Shown: positions 17,729 to 26,931 of the stretch, in pieces
Numbering within the stretch: the stretch's first letter is position 1
Layout of the letters: every line of letters begins with the position of its first letter
Origin: Actinobacillus sp.
Lineage (GTDB): Bacteria > Pseudomonadota > Gammaproteobacteria > Enterobacterales > Pasteurellaceae
Length of the DNA: 64,000 nucleotides
Direction: 5' to 3'
Assembly: GCA_020026055.1 (NCBI GenBank)
Contig: JAHHRA010000002.1
Coordinates: 56,192-120,191, forward strand
Program-made: the position numbers and the translations under genes
The notes under the pieces: model-generated
The model's input: only the letters and a program-made list of their open reading frames with translations
What the model was told of the DNA's origin: nothing
Databases searched by the model: none

Positions 17729-17783
17729 AAGTGCAACATTTATCCATTTCTACTTTTTTACCAATTTTTTAAATGTTGCACTT
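17729..17783. promoter_or_regulatory. 13-bp perfect inverted repeat in the rpsO upstream gap
   Basis: AAGTGCAACATTT at 17729-17741 and its exact complement AAATGTTGCACTT at 17771-17783, separated by 29 bases. It lies between the symporter gene's 3' end and rpsO. It could be a large-loop terminator, an operator or an element remnant; nothing in the sequence decides which. Confidence 0.55.
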
Positions 17784-17828
17784 TCAAAACGCTCGTGTGA
17801 AATTTTGTAAAATGATTATTTTAAGAAA

Positions 17829-19211
17829 TTAAAATCCAATGACAGCACTATAAAAAATCACAATGATGATAAATGGGATAATATAGCGGACATAAGCAAA
17901 CCATACTTTGATGAACTTGGACTTTTCAGGATCTTCGCCCTCTTTTAAAAAGCCCAAAGCGAGTTCATTTTTTGCTTCATCTTTTAATACATATCCCACA
18001 AAAATAGCAGAGCCTAAAGAAGTTAAAATAAAGAGAATATTGCCACTAATATAGTCAAACGCATCAAAAATACTCATTCCAAAAATACGAATATTTTCCC
18101 AAATATTATCACCTAATACAGAAGGAATATTTCCCAAAATAAATACGCCACTTAAAGCCACTAAAGTGGCTTGTTTACGACTTAAACGCATTTTTTCTTG
18201 TAGTGCAGTAATCATTACTTCGTAAATAGTCAAAGATGTCGTAAGTGCTGCAACTGTCAGTAACCCAAGAAACATAATTGCAAATAAGCTACCTTGCCAC
18301 ATATTAGAGAACACAATAGGTAAACTTTGAAATACAAGTGTTGGTCCTGCGTTTGGTTCCACACCAAAAGAGAAAAGAGATGGGAAAATCATAAAACCAG
18401 CCATTACTGCAATAATGATGTTCAATAAGCCTGTGATTGTTGCCGTTTTAACTAAATTTTCTGATTTACTTAAATAGCTTGAAAGAGTGATGAGAACACC
18501 AAAACCTAAGCTTAATGCAAAGAATACTTGCCCTAAAACGAAAATAAATAATTTTCCATTAATTTTAGAAAAATCAGGGACAAGATAGAAACGGATTCCC
18601 TCTATCGCACCTGGTAATGTAACATTACGTATCACCATTATAAGTAAAAAAACGAATAAGATAGGCATTAAATAACGTACAGCACGTTCAATACCGTCCA
18701 TAATACCTCTAGCTAAAATAAAATAATTAACTACACAGAAAGCAAAGGAGGCAATTAAAATACCGACAGGATCGTTTTTTATGTTATTTGTAAAAAAATT
18801 AGCTGTATAAGTCGCACTAACAGGGTGAGAAAGATCCATTCTCCCAATGATTAAATTAACAATATAATCTATTACCCAACCTCCAAGTACAATGTAATAT
18901 GCCATAATCCCAAAAGCACCCAGCATTCCCATATATCCTAAAAATTTCCACTTCCAGTTAATTTTTTTACCTGTGAATGCATCAATAGCATTAACACGCA
19001 TACGGCGACCAATGATATTTTCGACTAAGATCATTGGAATACCGATTACAATCATTGCTAAACAGAATAGTAATACATAAGCACCACCACCATTTTCGCC
19101 GACTAAATACGGAAAGCGCCACGTAGATCCAAAACCTACTGTGGCGCCTGCAACTGTCATAACATAAGTAAGTTGGCTTGACCAAGACTGTCGTTTTTCT
19201 CTTTTACTCAT
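17829..19211 (-). CDS. Sodium-dependent transporter, neurotransmitter:sodium symporter family
   Basis: 460 residues from the ATG ending at 19211, which has GGAG upstream; an in-frame extension has no support. It begins with SWSSQLTYVMTVAGATVGFGSTWRFPYLVGENGGGAYVLLF (positions about 9-49 from this start), the signature of bacterial LeuT-like symporters, and has about 11-12 membrane segments. It imports an amino acid with Na+. It directly follows alanine dehydrogenase, so alanine is a reasonable guess for the substrate, unproven. A 6-bp hairpin (19248-19271) lies between the two genes. Confidence 0.9.
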   Translation of the reverse strand: MSKREKRQSWSSQLTYVMTVAGATVGFGSTWRFPYLVGENGGGAYVLLFCLAMIVIGIPMILVENIIGRRMRVNAIDAFTGKKINWKWKFLGYMGMLGAFGIMAYYIVLGGWVIDYIVNLIIGRMDLSHPVSATYTANFFTNNIKNDPVGILIASFAFCVVNYFILARGIMDGIERAVRYLMPILFVFLLIMVIRNVTLPGAIEGIRFYLVPDFSKINGKLFIFVLGQVFFALSLGFGVLITLSSYLSKSENLVKTATITGLLNIIIAVMAGFMIFPSLFSFGVEPNAGPTLVFQSLPIVFSNMWQGSLFAIMFLGLLTVAALTTSLTIYEVMITALQEKMRLSRKQATLVALSGVFILGNIPSVLGDNIWENIRIFGMSIFDAFDYISGNILFILTSLGSAIFVGYVLKDEAKNELALGFLKEGEDPEKSKFIKVWFAYVRYIIPFIIIVIFYSAVIGF

Positions 19212-19276
19212 ATTTAGCTTCTCCAAATAAAAATAGACAGAAAAACAAGCCCTCCACAAACTGAAGGGCTAAGACA

Positions 19277-20386
19277 TTATTGTAACGCAATCTCTGGTGC
19301 AGTATATGGTAAATCAAAAGCATCAGAGACACCTTTGAATGTAATATGACCATTATACGTATTTAAGCCATCCATTATGGCTGGATCTTGTAAACAAGCT
19401 TCTTTCACTCCAAGTTTGGCAATTGCTAAACCATAACACAATGTAGAATCAGTTAAACCTAAAGTGGACGTACGTGCGACGCAACCTGGCATATTAGCAA
19501 CGCAATAATGTACTACACCCTCTACAATATAAGTTGGATCATTGTGCGTAGTTGCATGAGAAGTCTCAAAACAACCACCTTGGTCGATCGCTACGTCTAC
19601 AAGTACAGCACCTTGTTTCATTAATTTTAAATCTTCACGATGTACAAGATGAGGAGCTTTAGCACCTGGAATAAGAACAGCACCTATAACTACATCGGCA
19701 TCTACTAAGCATTTTAAAATATTACCTCTTGTACTGGTTAGCGTAGTAACATGCATACCGAACATTTGATCTATATAAGCTAAGCGAGCAGCATTAATAT
19801 CAAGTAAAGTAACATCAGCCCCCATTCCTACGGCGATTTGTGCAGCATTTAAGCCGACAACACCACCGCCGAGAATGACAACTTTACCTTTGGGTGTGCC
19901 AGCAGTTCCACTTAACAGCACACCTTCACCATTAAAGGTTTTTTGAATATATTTTGCCCCTTCTAATGTCGCTAAGCGACCTGCTATCATACTCATTGGT
20001 GCTAAGCAAGGTAAACCGTCTTTAGTTTTTATAGTTTCATAAGCAATAGATTGTATTTTTTTCGCAACCAGCATCTCTGTTAATGGTCTATCTGCTGCTA
20101 AATGTAAATAAGTGAATAATATTTGATTATCACGAAAGTAACGATATTCCTCCTCGATTGGCTCTTTTACTTTTACGATCATTTCGGCTTTTTCAAAAAG
20201 ATCTTTTTTATCCGTGATGATAGCACCTGCAACACGGTAATCTTCATCAGAGAAACCAACGCCTATACCAGCCCCAGTTTCAATGTAAACAGTATGTCCA
20301 TTTTCCACATAGGCATACACATTTGCAGGCGTTAATCCTACTCGATATTCTTGAACTTTGATTTCTTTAGGGCAACCAATAATCAT
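19277..20386 (-). CDS. ald: Alanine dehydrogenase
   Basis: 369 residues, the usual length. It interconverts L-alanine and pyruvate plus ammonia with NAD+. N-terminal MIIGCPKEIKVQEYRVGLTP and VKVKEP, substrate-binding Lys/His region (YLHLAAD), Rossmann GGGVVGLNAAQIAVGMGADVTLLD and the C-terminal catalytic region with VEGVVHYCVANMPG are intact. With the following Na+ symporter it forms a probable alanine uptake and oxidation unit. A 14-bp palindrome lies 74 bases upstream and may be an operator. Confidence 0.96.
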   Translation of the reverse strand: MIIGCPKEIKVQEYRVGLTPANVYAYVENGHTVYIETGAGIGVGFSDEDYRVAGAIITDKKDLFEKAEMIVKVKEPIEEEYRYFRDNQILFTYLHLAADRPLTEMLVAKKIQSIAYETIKTKDGLPCLAPMSMIAGRLATLEGAKYIQKTFNGEGVLLSGTAGTPKGKVVILGGGVVGLNAAQIAVGMGADVTLLDINAARLAYIDQMFGMHVTTLTSTRGNILKCLVDADVVIGAVLIPGAKAPHLVHREDLKLMKQGAVLVDVAIDQGGCFETSHATTHNDPTYIVEGVVHYCVANMPGCVARTSTLGLTDSTLCYGLAIAKLGVKEACLQDPAIMDGLNTYNGHITFKGVSDAFDLPYTAPEIALQ

Positions 20387-20459
20387 AATATTTTCTCCAT
20401 ATTGGGATAGAAAGTTGAAATAAGATCAGTTTTGCTTGATATTTGTACATTATTTAACA

Positions 20460-20473
20460 AACATGTACATGTT
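20460..20473. promoter_or_regulatory. Palindromic candidate operator upstream of ald
   Basis: AACATGTACATGTT is a perfect 14-bp palindrome, 74 bases upstream of the ald start; TTTGTACAT nearby (20442-20450) is a partial copy. The position suits a regulator of alanine use, such as an Lrp/AsnC-type protein, but the regulator is not identified. Confidence 0.4.
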
Positions 20474-20570
20474 GATTATATTTATATTTAAAAAAATTTA
20501 CTGTGACTCACTTAACATTTAAAAAATTTCTTATAAAAATATAAGACAAATATCGCATACTGACACTTGC

Positions 20571-20624
20571 GAAGCTTTACATTTCAACCAATTTTTTAAA
20601 CATTGGTTTCATAAAGTCGCATTT
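20571..20624. terminator. Long imperfect hairpin at the yecM-like 3' end
   Basis: AACCAAT/ATTGGTT form the inner stem; TGCGA and CTTTA pair with TAAAG and TCGCA as the outer stem. It touches the stop codon of the yecM-like gene and could terminate its transcript. Confidence 0.4.
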
Positions 20625-21186
20625 AAAGATGAATAATTGATTCAATTGAATAAGGATGAACTTTGATACAACAATGATTTTGTGTTGAATTTCTAAATGT
20701 TACTGCAATCGTTGGATTTACTTTTTGCTCGCCTTCAACTTGTGGTTGGCTACATTTTACTTTCAAATACGGATTCTCTTGCCAACCATAAGTTTTTAAA
20801 ATACGCCGTGTCCAATCAGAAATACTTTCCTGTTCAAAAAATGGCATCACTATTTCTAGATGTTCCCAGCCTGTCACAGGATGATATTTTTTAGGAAAAG
20901 GTAATTCAATTACACTCACTTTATTTTCAAAACAATTAATTGGAAAATTTAATTTGATAAGATAAATTGGGCGTCCATTGACATGATTTTGGCTAATTAC
21001 CGTACCGTTTGCGACTAATAACCTTAACCATTTTTTTGCATCATCAATTTCATTTACTCGAATAGCAAGATGGTCTATTTTTTGCTCAGCAAGGTTAAGC
21101 TTCATCGTTTGTGCTAACTGCATAATTTTTTGCAAAAAGGCGTTAAATTTGAATAATTCTTCAGGATTTTTGAGGAATATTGGCAT
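20623..21186 (-). CDS. yecM: YecM-like VOC-fold protein
   Basis: 187 residues, matching the E. coli YecM size and its position beside argS. It shows the family's KIDHLAIRVN start of the metal-binding VOC fold, GRPIYLIKL, VIELPFPK and GWEHLEIV, where His/Glu residues could bind a metal. Function is not established. It is divergent from argS, whose start lies 82 bases away. Confidence 0.85.
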   Translation of the reverse strand: MPIFLKNPEELFKFNAFLQKIMQLAQTMKLNLAEQKIDHLAIRVNEIDDAKKWLRLLVANGTVISQNHVNGRPIYLIKLNFPINCFENKVSVIELPFPKKYHPVTGWEHLEIVMPFFEQESISDWTRRILKTYGWQENPYLKVKCSQPQVEGEQKVNPTIAVTFRNSTQNHCCIKVHPYSIESIIHL

Positions 21187-21268
21187 TTCTATCTCGTGTT
21201 ACTTTTCTATCAACATAAACAGCGGTATGATAGCGAATTACTTATTTAGTGTAAATTTGAGGTATGTT

Positions 21269-23002
21269 ATGACTATTCAATCTCTCTTATCTGATAAATT
21301 TCAAAAGGCTATGGTCTTAGCAGGAGCAAGCAGTGGATGCAATCCGATGATCCGTCAGTCTGCAAAAGTACAATTTGGTGATTATCAAGCGAACGGAGCA
21401 ATGGCAGAAGCAAAAAAATTAGGGAAAAATCCACGCGATTTTGCAGGCGAGATTATTCAAAATGTCGATAAGGGCGATATGATCGAAAGAATGGAAATCG
21501 CAGGTCCTGGTTTTATTAATATTTTCCTTTCTTCAGAATGGCTAGCTAAAAAAATTGATTATGCAGTAAAAGATGAAAAACTTAGCGTACAACCGATCGC
21601 TTTTGAAACTGTGACTATCGACTACTCATCACCAAATGTTGCTAAAGAAATGCATGTTGGACATTTACGTTCTACTATTATCGGCGATGCTTGTGTAAGA
21701 ACGCTTGAATTTTTAGGCAACAAAGTTATTCGTGCTAATCATATCGGCGACTGGGGAACGCAATTTGGTATGTTGATTGCTTATCTCGAAAAAATGGAAA
21801 ATGAACATGCCAGTGAAATGGAATTAGCTGATTTAGAAGCTTTCTATCGTGATGCTAAAAAACACTATGATGAAGATCCTGAATTTGCACAAAAAGCACG
21901 TAATTATGTTGTAAAACTGCAAAGTGGTGACGAATACTGTCGTACAATGTGGCAAAAACTTGTCAATATTACAATGCAACAAAATCAACGTAACTACGAT
22001 CGTTTAAATGTAAGCTTGACTAATGACGATATTATGGGAGAAAGTCTTTATAACCCAATGTTGCCAGAAATAGTTGCTCGTTTGAAAGAACAAGGTATCG
22101 CTGTTGAAGACGATGGTGCATTAGTCGTTTATCTTGACGAGTACAAAAATAAAGAGGGTGCTCCAATGGGCGTTATCGTTCAGAAAAAAGATGGCGGTTA
22201 CCTTTACACTACTACTGATATCGCAGCTGCCGCTTACCGTTGCCATACTTTAAAATCTGATCGTGCTTTAGTATTCTCTGACACACGTCAAAGCCAACAT
22301 ATGCAATCTGCATGGCTTATTGCACGCAAAGGCGGTTTTGTCCCTGCTAGCTTTAAACTTGAGCATAAGAATTTCGGTATGATGTTAGGTAAAGATGGCA
22401 AACCGTTCAAAACACGTACTGGTGGTACAGTAAGACTAGCTGATCTTTTGGACGAAGCTGCAGAACGTGCAGATAAACTTATCTCTGAAAAATCAACTCA
22501 ACTTTCTCCTGCTGAAAAAGCAGCAGTTGTTGAAGCTGTCAGTATCGGTGCAGTTAAATATGCTGATCTTTCCAAAAACCGCACTACTGACTATATTTTC
22601 GACTGGGATAATATGCTAAGTTTTGAAGGTAATACTGCTCCTTATATGCAATATGCTTACGCTCGCATTCGTTCAATTTTCAACAAAGTTGGAATTGATT
22701 TATCTCAAATTGAGAAAGCACCTATCAACTTAAATGATGAAAAAGAGCGTGCTTTAGCTCTTAAATTAATGCAATTTGATGAAGCTTTGCATATTGTTGC
22801 TAAAGAAGGTACACCACATATCCTTTGTGCATACCTTTACGAATTAGCAGGAATTTTCTCAAGTTTCTATGAAATTTGCCCAATCTTAACTGCAAGTAGC
22901 GAAACATTAAAGTTAAGCCGTTTAAAACTGGCTTTATTGACAAGTAAAACGTTAAAAATTGGTTTAGATCTTCTCGGTATCAAAACTGTAGAAAAAATGT
23001 AA
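21269..23002 (+). CDS. argS: Arginyl-tRNA synthetase
   Basis: 577 residues from the ATG at 21269, preceded by TGAGG; upstream in-frame codons are spurious. Class I synthetase with the HIGH-like motif in SSPNVAKEMHVGHLRSTIIGD (about 123-143), DWGTQFGMLI, the KMSK-equivalent region MMLGKDGKPFKTRTGG and the DALR anticodon-binding domain at the C-terminus ending KTVEKM. Followed 24 bases later by a terminator. Confidence 0.97.
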   Translation: MTIQSLLSDKFQKAMVLAGASSGCNPMIRQSAKVQFGDYQANGAMAEAKKLGKNPRDFAGEIIQNVDKGDMIERMEIAGPGFINIFLSSEWLAKKIDYAVKDEKLSVQPIAFETVTIDYSSPNVAKEMHVGHLRSTIIGDACVRTLEFLGNKVIRANHIGDWGTQFGMLIAYLEKMENEHASEMELADLEAFYRDAKKHYDEDPEFAQKARNYVVKLQSGDEYCRTMWQKLVNITMQQNQRNYDRLNVSLTNDDIMGESLYNPMLPEIVARLKEQGIAVEDDGALVVYLDEYKNKEGAPMGVIVQKKDGGYLYTTTDIAAAAYRCHTLKSDRALVFSDTRQSQHMQSAWLIARKGGFVPASFKLEHKNFGMMLGKDGKPFKTRTGGTVRLADLLDEAAERADKLISEKSTQLSPAEKAAVVEAVSIGAVKYADLSKNRTTDYIFDWDNMLSFEGNTAPYMQYAYARIRSIFNKVGIDLSQIEKAPINLNDEKERALALKLMQFDEALHIVAKEGTPHILCAYLYELAGIFSSFYEICPILTASSETLKLSRLKLALLTSKTLKIGLDLLGIKTVEKM

Positions 23003-23025
23003 CTTTATTCATTTACAAACAAAGA

Positions 23026-23052
23026 AGGCGTGCTAAGCACGCCTCTTTTTTC
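23026..23052 (+). terminator. Rho-independent terminator of argS
   Basis: AGGCGTGC / GCACGCCT stem with a TAA loop followed by CTTTTTT. It lies between the convergent argS and znuA. Confidence 0.9.
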
Positions 23053-23069
23053 AGAAAAATTTCTCTTTT

Positions 23070-23975
23070 TTAGCTTAAACATTCTACATAACTATTCGCC
23101 AACTTTTGCAAAAATTGCATATAGCTATTTTTTCCTAGAGGAATATCACTTCCTATTGGATCTAGCACACCGACTTTAACGTTAGTTTCTTGATGTAAGA
23201 TATCGATCATTTTTGGCGTAAATTGCGGTTCTGTAAACAAACATTGTACTTTATTTGCATTGACTTCTTTTTTGATTGCAGCAAATGTTTTAGCCCCTGG
23301 TGTGATCATTGGATTAATCGTAAAATAGCCCAATTGATTTAAATGATAAGCACGATTGAAATAACTATAAGCATCGTGGAAAACATAAAAACCCTTTGCT
23401 TTCAATGGCGATAATTGAGCTTGGATCTTCGCATTTTCTACAGTTAAAGCTTGTCGAAATTCAGCAAGATTAGCTCGAATTTGTGAGACTTTTTCAGGAT
23501 AAAGTTTTTCTAAACGCATCGCTATCGCTTCGCTAATCAGATTAGCAATTTTAGGTGAAAGCCAGATATGCCAATTAATGGCTTCTGCTCCATCATGATG
23601 GTGAGCATGTGCATCATGATGGTGAGCATGTGGTTCACCGCTCAATAGGAGGCTTGATTGTTGTTGTAATAACTTAGCAAGTGTTAAAACTTTATCTTGT
23701 GGTAGCTGTGTAATTGCATGATCGAGAAAAGCATCTACGTCTTTGCCTATCCAAACTACTAATGTCCCTGATTTCAGTTTTAGCATATCGCTTGGCTTTA
23801 AACTATAATCGTGTGGTGAAGCAAAAGCGGGAACAATGATTTCCGTATCTGTTACACCATTAGCAATACCAGCGGCAATAAAACCAAGTGGTTTAATTGA
23901 AGTAACGATCGTGGCTTGTACAACACTAGATAACACTAAAACTGTTGCTATTACTATTTTTTTTAAAGTTAACAT
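23070..23975 (-). CDS. znuA: Zinc ABC transporter substrate-binding protein ZnuA
   Basis: 301 residues. The signal peptide (about 1-21, ending VVQA) sends it to the periplasm, where it captures Zn2+ for ZnuBC. TroA-fold marks: IKPLGFIAAGIANG, FASPHDYSLKPSD (metal His), NWHIWLSP (metal His) and YVFHDAYSYF. A His-rich loop at 117-127 is encoded by an exact 21-bp tandem duplication. znuBC are not here. It lies only 31 bases after tcdA and may be read from the pnuC-tcdA unit; no Zur box was evident. Confidence 0.93.
   Translation of the reverse strand: MLTLKKIVIATVLVLSSVVQATIVTSIKPLGFIAAGIANGVTDTEIIVPAFASPHDYSLKPSDMLKLKSGTLVVWIGKDVDAFLDHAITQLPQDKVLTLAKLLQQQSSLLLSGEPHAHHHDAHAHHHDGAEAINWHIWLSPKIANLISEAIAMRLEKLYPEKVSQIRANLAEFRQALTVENAKIQAQLSPLKAKGFYVFHDAYSYFNRAYHLNQLGYFTINPMITPGAKTFAAIKKEVNANKVQCLFTEPQFTPKMIDILHQETNVKVGVLDPIGSDIPLGKNSYMQFLQKLANSYVECLS
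23591..23632 (-). repeat. 21-bp perfect tandem duplication in the znuA His-rich loop
   Basis: Two identical 21-base copies (23591-23611 and 23612-23632) encode the heptapeptides HAHHHDA and HAHHHDG. Slippage would change the loop by 7 residues without a frameshift. Confidence 0.9.
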
Positions 23976-24006
23976 CTGTTTCTCCTTCTTATCTTGTTTC
24001 CAAAAC

Positions 24007-24762
24007 TTATTTCACTAATAACTTTTCTAACACTCTCGATACAGCAAAAAAAGCAAAAGTCGCCGTAATCATCGTTGCTGCACCAAAACCATTTGCACAA
24101 TTCATACTCGCAGAAATAAGACATCCCTCACTCATTTTGGGGAAAATCAAAGGTTGAGACGAATACACACAATCTACGCCGAATTTCCGCTTAGGATTTC
24201 GAGAAAATCCATATTCTTTTCGCAATAAAGAACGGACTTTTGAAGCAAGAGGATCTTGAATAGTACGAGTTAAATCAGAAATTTTTATCTGACTTGGATC
24301 AGTTTGTCCACCTGCACCACCTAATGTAATAATTTTGATCTTATGGTATTGACAATATGCGATCATCGCAGCTTTTATCCTAACTTGATCGATCGCATCA
24401 ATCACATAATCATAACCTGTCGAAAGATACTCGGTGAGATTTTCTAAACTTAAAAAATCATCAATAATACTGACTTCACATTCAGGATTAATTTGGTGAA
24501 TACGCTCTGCCATTGTTTCTGTTTTGAGTTTCCCAATTGTGCTAGAAAGGGCAGGCAGTTGGCGGTTGATATTAGTGATACAGATATCATCAAGATCGAT
24601 CATTGTGATTTTGCCAATCCCTGAGCGTGCTAAAGCTTCAATAGCCCAAGATCCGACACCACCAATACCAACCACACAGACGTGGGATTTACAGAAAATT
24701 TCTAAAGCCTCAGACGAATACAGGCGAGCAATGCCTCCAAAGCGCTGAGCGTAATCAGACAT
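24007..24762 (-). CDS. tcdA: tRNA threonylcarbamoyladenosine dehydratase TcdA (CsdL)
   Basis: 251 residues. E1-like ThiF-fold enzyme that dehydrates t6A37 of tRNA to the cyclic ct6A form using ATP. ATP-binding GIGGVGSWAIEALARSGIG and the strand TMIDLDDICITNINRQ are clear, as are DYVIDAID and the C-terminal GAATMITATF membrane-like tail typical of TcdA. Its start overlaps the pnuC stop by 8 bases, so translation is probably coupled. Partner genes csdA and csdE are not adjacent. Confidence 0.93.
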   Translation of the reverse strand: MSDYAQRFGGIARLYSSEALEIFCKSHVCVVGIGGVGSWAIEALARSGIGKITMIDLDDICITNINRQLPALSSTIGKLKTETMAERIHQINPECEVSIIDDFLSLENLTEYLSTGYDYVIDAIDQVRIKAAMIAYCQYHKIKIITLGGAGGQTDPSQIKISDLTRTIQDPLASKVRSLLRKEYGFSRNPKRKFGVDCVYSSQPLIFPKMSEGCLISASMNCANGFGAATMITATFAFFAVSRVLEKLLVK

Positions 24763-25510
24763 TGTTTATACCATTAGAGTGATGGGCAGAGGTTGCTTTA
24801 CTAAGTTGATGCCAATTCCAATAGCCATAAATTGCATTAAGTAAATAAGCAATGTACATCACTACCATCGTTGAATTATCACGCCAAAGTGCAATTGAAA
24901 TCAGATTGACTAAAATCCATAGCAACCATTGCTCGTTATAGCGTAAAACCATCAACAATTGGGCAGCGACAACCAACACGGTACTTAAACCATCTAAGCC
25001 AATTGATTTACCATCCGTTTGCAGCAAAATACTATAAAAAATTACTGTACCAATCACAACTCCTGCGATTAAGGCAACCCAACCTTGAATAGTTAAGGTT
25101 TTGGCTTGTACTAATTCACTGGCATCAGTTTGTTTTTGCATATTTTGTTGCCATAAAAAATAGCCAATAAATTGAGCGGGGATGTAAATAAATAACGAGG
25201 AAGTCATTTCACCATAATATCGACTTTGCCAAGATGCATAAAAATAGCTGTAGGCGAAAATCAAACCAAATAAAAAATTGCTAATTTTGCCTTTACTCAC
25301 AAACACATTGCAGATAATACCTGAAAGTCCTGCAATCACACTTAGTGTCGAAATGTTAGAAGGATCATCAAAATAAAACACCACAATTTGAGTAATTAGA
25401 AAAATTCCAAGCCAAATCAATTCAAAAGGCTTCCAACCCACACAAAATTCCTGTTTTAATCCTTTAAATGAAAATAAGTGGGATACCTGAGAGACGGGAT
25501 TCATATTCAA
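24755..25510 (-). CDS. pnuC: Nicotinamide riboside transporter PnuC
   Basis: 251 residues with about seven to eight membrane segments. Family marks WKPFELIWLG near the N-terminus, FGLIFAYSYFYASWQSRYYGEM and a C-terminal NAIYGYWNWHQL. PnuC moves nicotinamide riboside inward by facilitated diffusion, feeding NAD synthesis; it is central to V-factor use in Haemophilus relatives. It is the first gene of pnuC-tcdA(-znuA). No NAD riboswitch or NrtR/NadR site was recognised in the short upstream gap. Confidence 0.93.
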   Translation of the reverse strand: MNMNPVSQVSHLFSFKGLKQEFCVGWKPFELIWLGIFLITQIVVFYFDDPSNISTLSVIAGLSGIICNVFVSKGKISNFLFGLIFAYSYFYASWQSRYYGEMTSSLFIYIPAQFIGYFLWQQNMQKQTDASELVQAKTLTIQGWVALIAGVVIGTVIFYSILLQTDGKSIGLDGLSTVLVVAAQLLMVLRYNEQWLLWILVNLISIALWRDNSTMVVMYIAYLLNAIYGYWNWHQLSKATSAHHSNGINNV

Positions 25511-25597
25511 AAACTCCTAATTAAGTGAACACATGAATTCTACAGGAATGTGAAGTCAATACAATACATAATCAAAAAGAAACATAGAAGTTACGAA

Positions 25598-25674
25598 TGG
25601 CGCGTCCTATTGGATTCGAACCAATGACCTACGGCTTAGAAGGCCGTTGCTCTATCCAACTGAGCTAAGGACGC
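25598..25674 (-). tRNA. tRNA-Arg (anticodon TCT)
   Basis: 77 nt with encoded CCA. Acceptor GCGTCCT pairs with AGGACGC; anticodon stem ACGGC/GCCGT encloses the loop CTTCTAA, giving TCT; the T arm contains GGTTCGAATCC. Confidence 0.97.
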
Positions 25675-25694
25675 ATGATCAAATGGACAAAAAG

Positions 25695-25771
25695 TGGTCG
25701 GCGAGATAGGATTTGAACCTACGACCCACTGGTCCCAAACCAGTTGCGCTACCAAGCTGCGCTACTCGCCG
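25695..25771 (-). tRNA. tRNA-Pro (anticodon TGG)
   Basis: 77 nt with encoded CCA. Acceptor CGGCGAG pairs with CTCGCCG; anticodon stem ACTGG/CCAGT encloses TTTGGGA, giving TGG. 20 bases from the tRNA-Arg gene, same strand, so probably one transcript. Confidence 0.97.
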
Positions 25772-25947
25772 ATAATTCTGAGCATTATAGTTTCCTTTTT
25801 TTTCTAGTCAAACTTTTTTTTCTTTATCTAGGTTTTGACCAAATTTAACTGTTTAATTTTCTAGCATAATGCTTGCTTTTTTAAGCTTTTTTTTGCGACA
25901 ATGCCCACTCTAATTCTTCAAATAAGTCTACAAGAGTGGATATCGCA

Positions 25948-26817
25948 ATGCTGACAAAAATTCTTTCTGGAACAATATTAAGTGCAAAGATAAAACAACA
26001 ATTACAACAAAAAATTATGTTCTATACGAGCCAAAATTTGAGACAGCCTGCTCTTGCGGTTATATTAATCGGTGAAGATCCAGCTTCTCAAGTTTATGTA
26101 CGAAACAAACGCCTCAGTTGCGAAGCCTTGAACATTCGTTCAATCTCTTATAACTTACCTGAAAATACAGATGAAAAAGATTTATTAGCTCTTATCGACA
26201 ATCTAAATAATAACGACCAGATCGACGGCATTCTAGTGCAACTCCCTTTACCAACGCATATTGATGCAACCAACGTGACTGAACGTATTGCACCTGACAA
26301 AGATGTCGATGGTTTCCACCCTTATAACATTGGTCGTCTCTGCCAAGGTATTCCTCATCTTCGTCCTTGCACTCCCTACGGTGTAATGAAACTTCTAGCA
26401 GAAACAAAGGTTACATTACGAGGAAAACACGCCGTGATTGTCGGTCAATCTAAAATTGTAGGTCGCCCAATGGCATTAGAACTGCTCGCTGCCAAATGCA
26501 CGGTTACTATCACTCACAGTGCTACTGTAGATTTGCAAGCTCAAGTTAAAAAAGCAGATATTTTAGTTGTAGCAGTGGGCAAAGCAAATTTCATTCGGGG
26601 CGATTGGATCAAAGATGGTGCCATCATTATTGATGTTGGAATCAACCGTGTAGAGGGCAAACTTGTCGGCGATGTAAATTTTGAAGAAGCACAAAAACAT
26701 GCCCAATTTATTACGCCTGTTCCTGGTGGCGTTGGTCCAATGACAATCGCCATGCTAATGGCGAATACTGTTCAGGCTTATGAACAGCATTTAGGGCTGA
26801 ATAAAATTAAAGACTAA
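25948..26817 (+). CDS. folD: Bifunctional methylenetetrahydrofolate dehydrogenase/cyclohydrolase
   Basis: 289 residues from the ATG at 25948; a GTG four codons earlier is possible but gives an unlike N-terminus. FolD makes 10-formyl-THF from methylene-THF with NADP+. Intact motifs: YVRNKR (catalytic Lys region), DGILVQLPLP, PDKDVDGFHP, PCTPYG, the NADP loop GQSKIVGRPMALELL and PVPGGVGPMTIAML. Followed by a strong dyad (repeat copy 5) that can end the transcript. Confidence 0.97.
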   Translation: MLTKILSGTILSAKIKQQLQQKIMFYTSQNLRQPALAVILIGEDPASQVYVRNKRLSCEALNIRSISYNLPENTDEKDLLALIDNLNNNDQIDGILVQLPLPTHIDATNVTERIAPDKDVDGFHPYNIGRLCQGIPHLRPCTPYGVMKLLAETKVTLRGKHAVIVGQSKIVGRPMALELLAAKCTVTITHSATVDLQAQVKKADILVVAVGKANFIRGDWIKDGAIIIDVGINRVEGKLVGDVNFEEAQKHAQFITPVPGGVGPMTIAMLMANTVQAYEQHLGLNKIKD

Positions 26818-26841
26818 TTGCCGTATTTAATCGTATAAAAT

Positions 26842-26884
26842 CACGCCACGATTTTCAGAAAAATTTTCCGCCAATCGTGGCGTA
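26842..26884. repeat. Dispersed palindromic repeat, copy 5 (best preserved)
   Basis: The outer arms ACGCCACGATT and AATCGTGGCGT are an 11-bp perfect inverted repeat; the centre is CAGAAAAATTTTCCG. It lies 25 bases after the folD stop and may double as its terminator. Confidence 0.75.
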
Positions 26885-26931
26885 GTTAAATTAAAGAAAG
26901 ATTAACTTGTACAGTTTTAGGGACAATCTCT

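Noticed and set aside
23976..24006. A Zur operator before znuA
   Set aside because: Only 31 bases separate znuA from tcdA, and no Zur-like palindrome is present.
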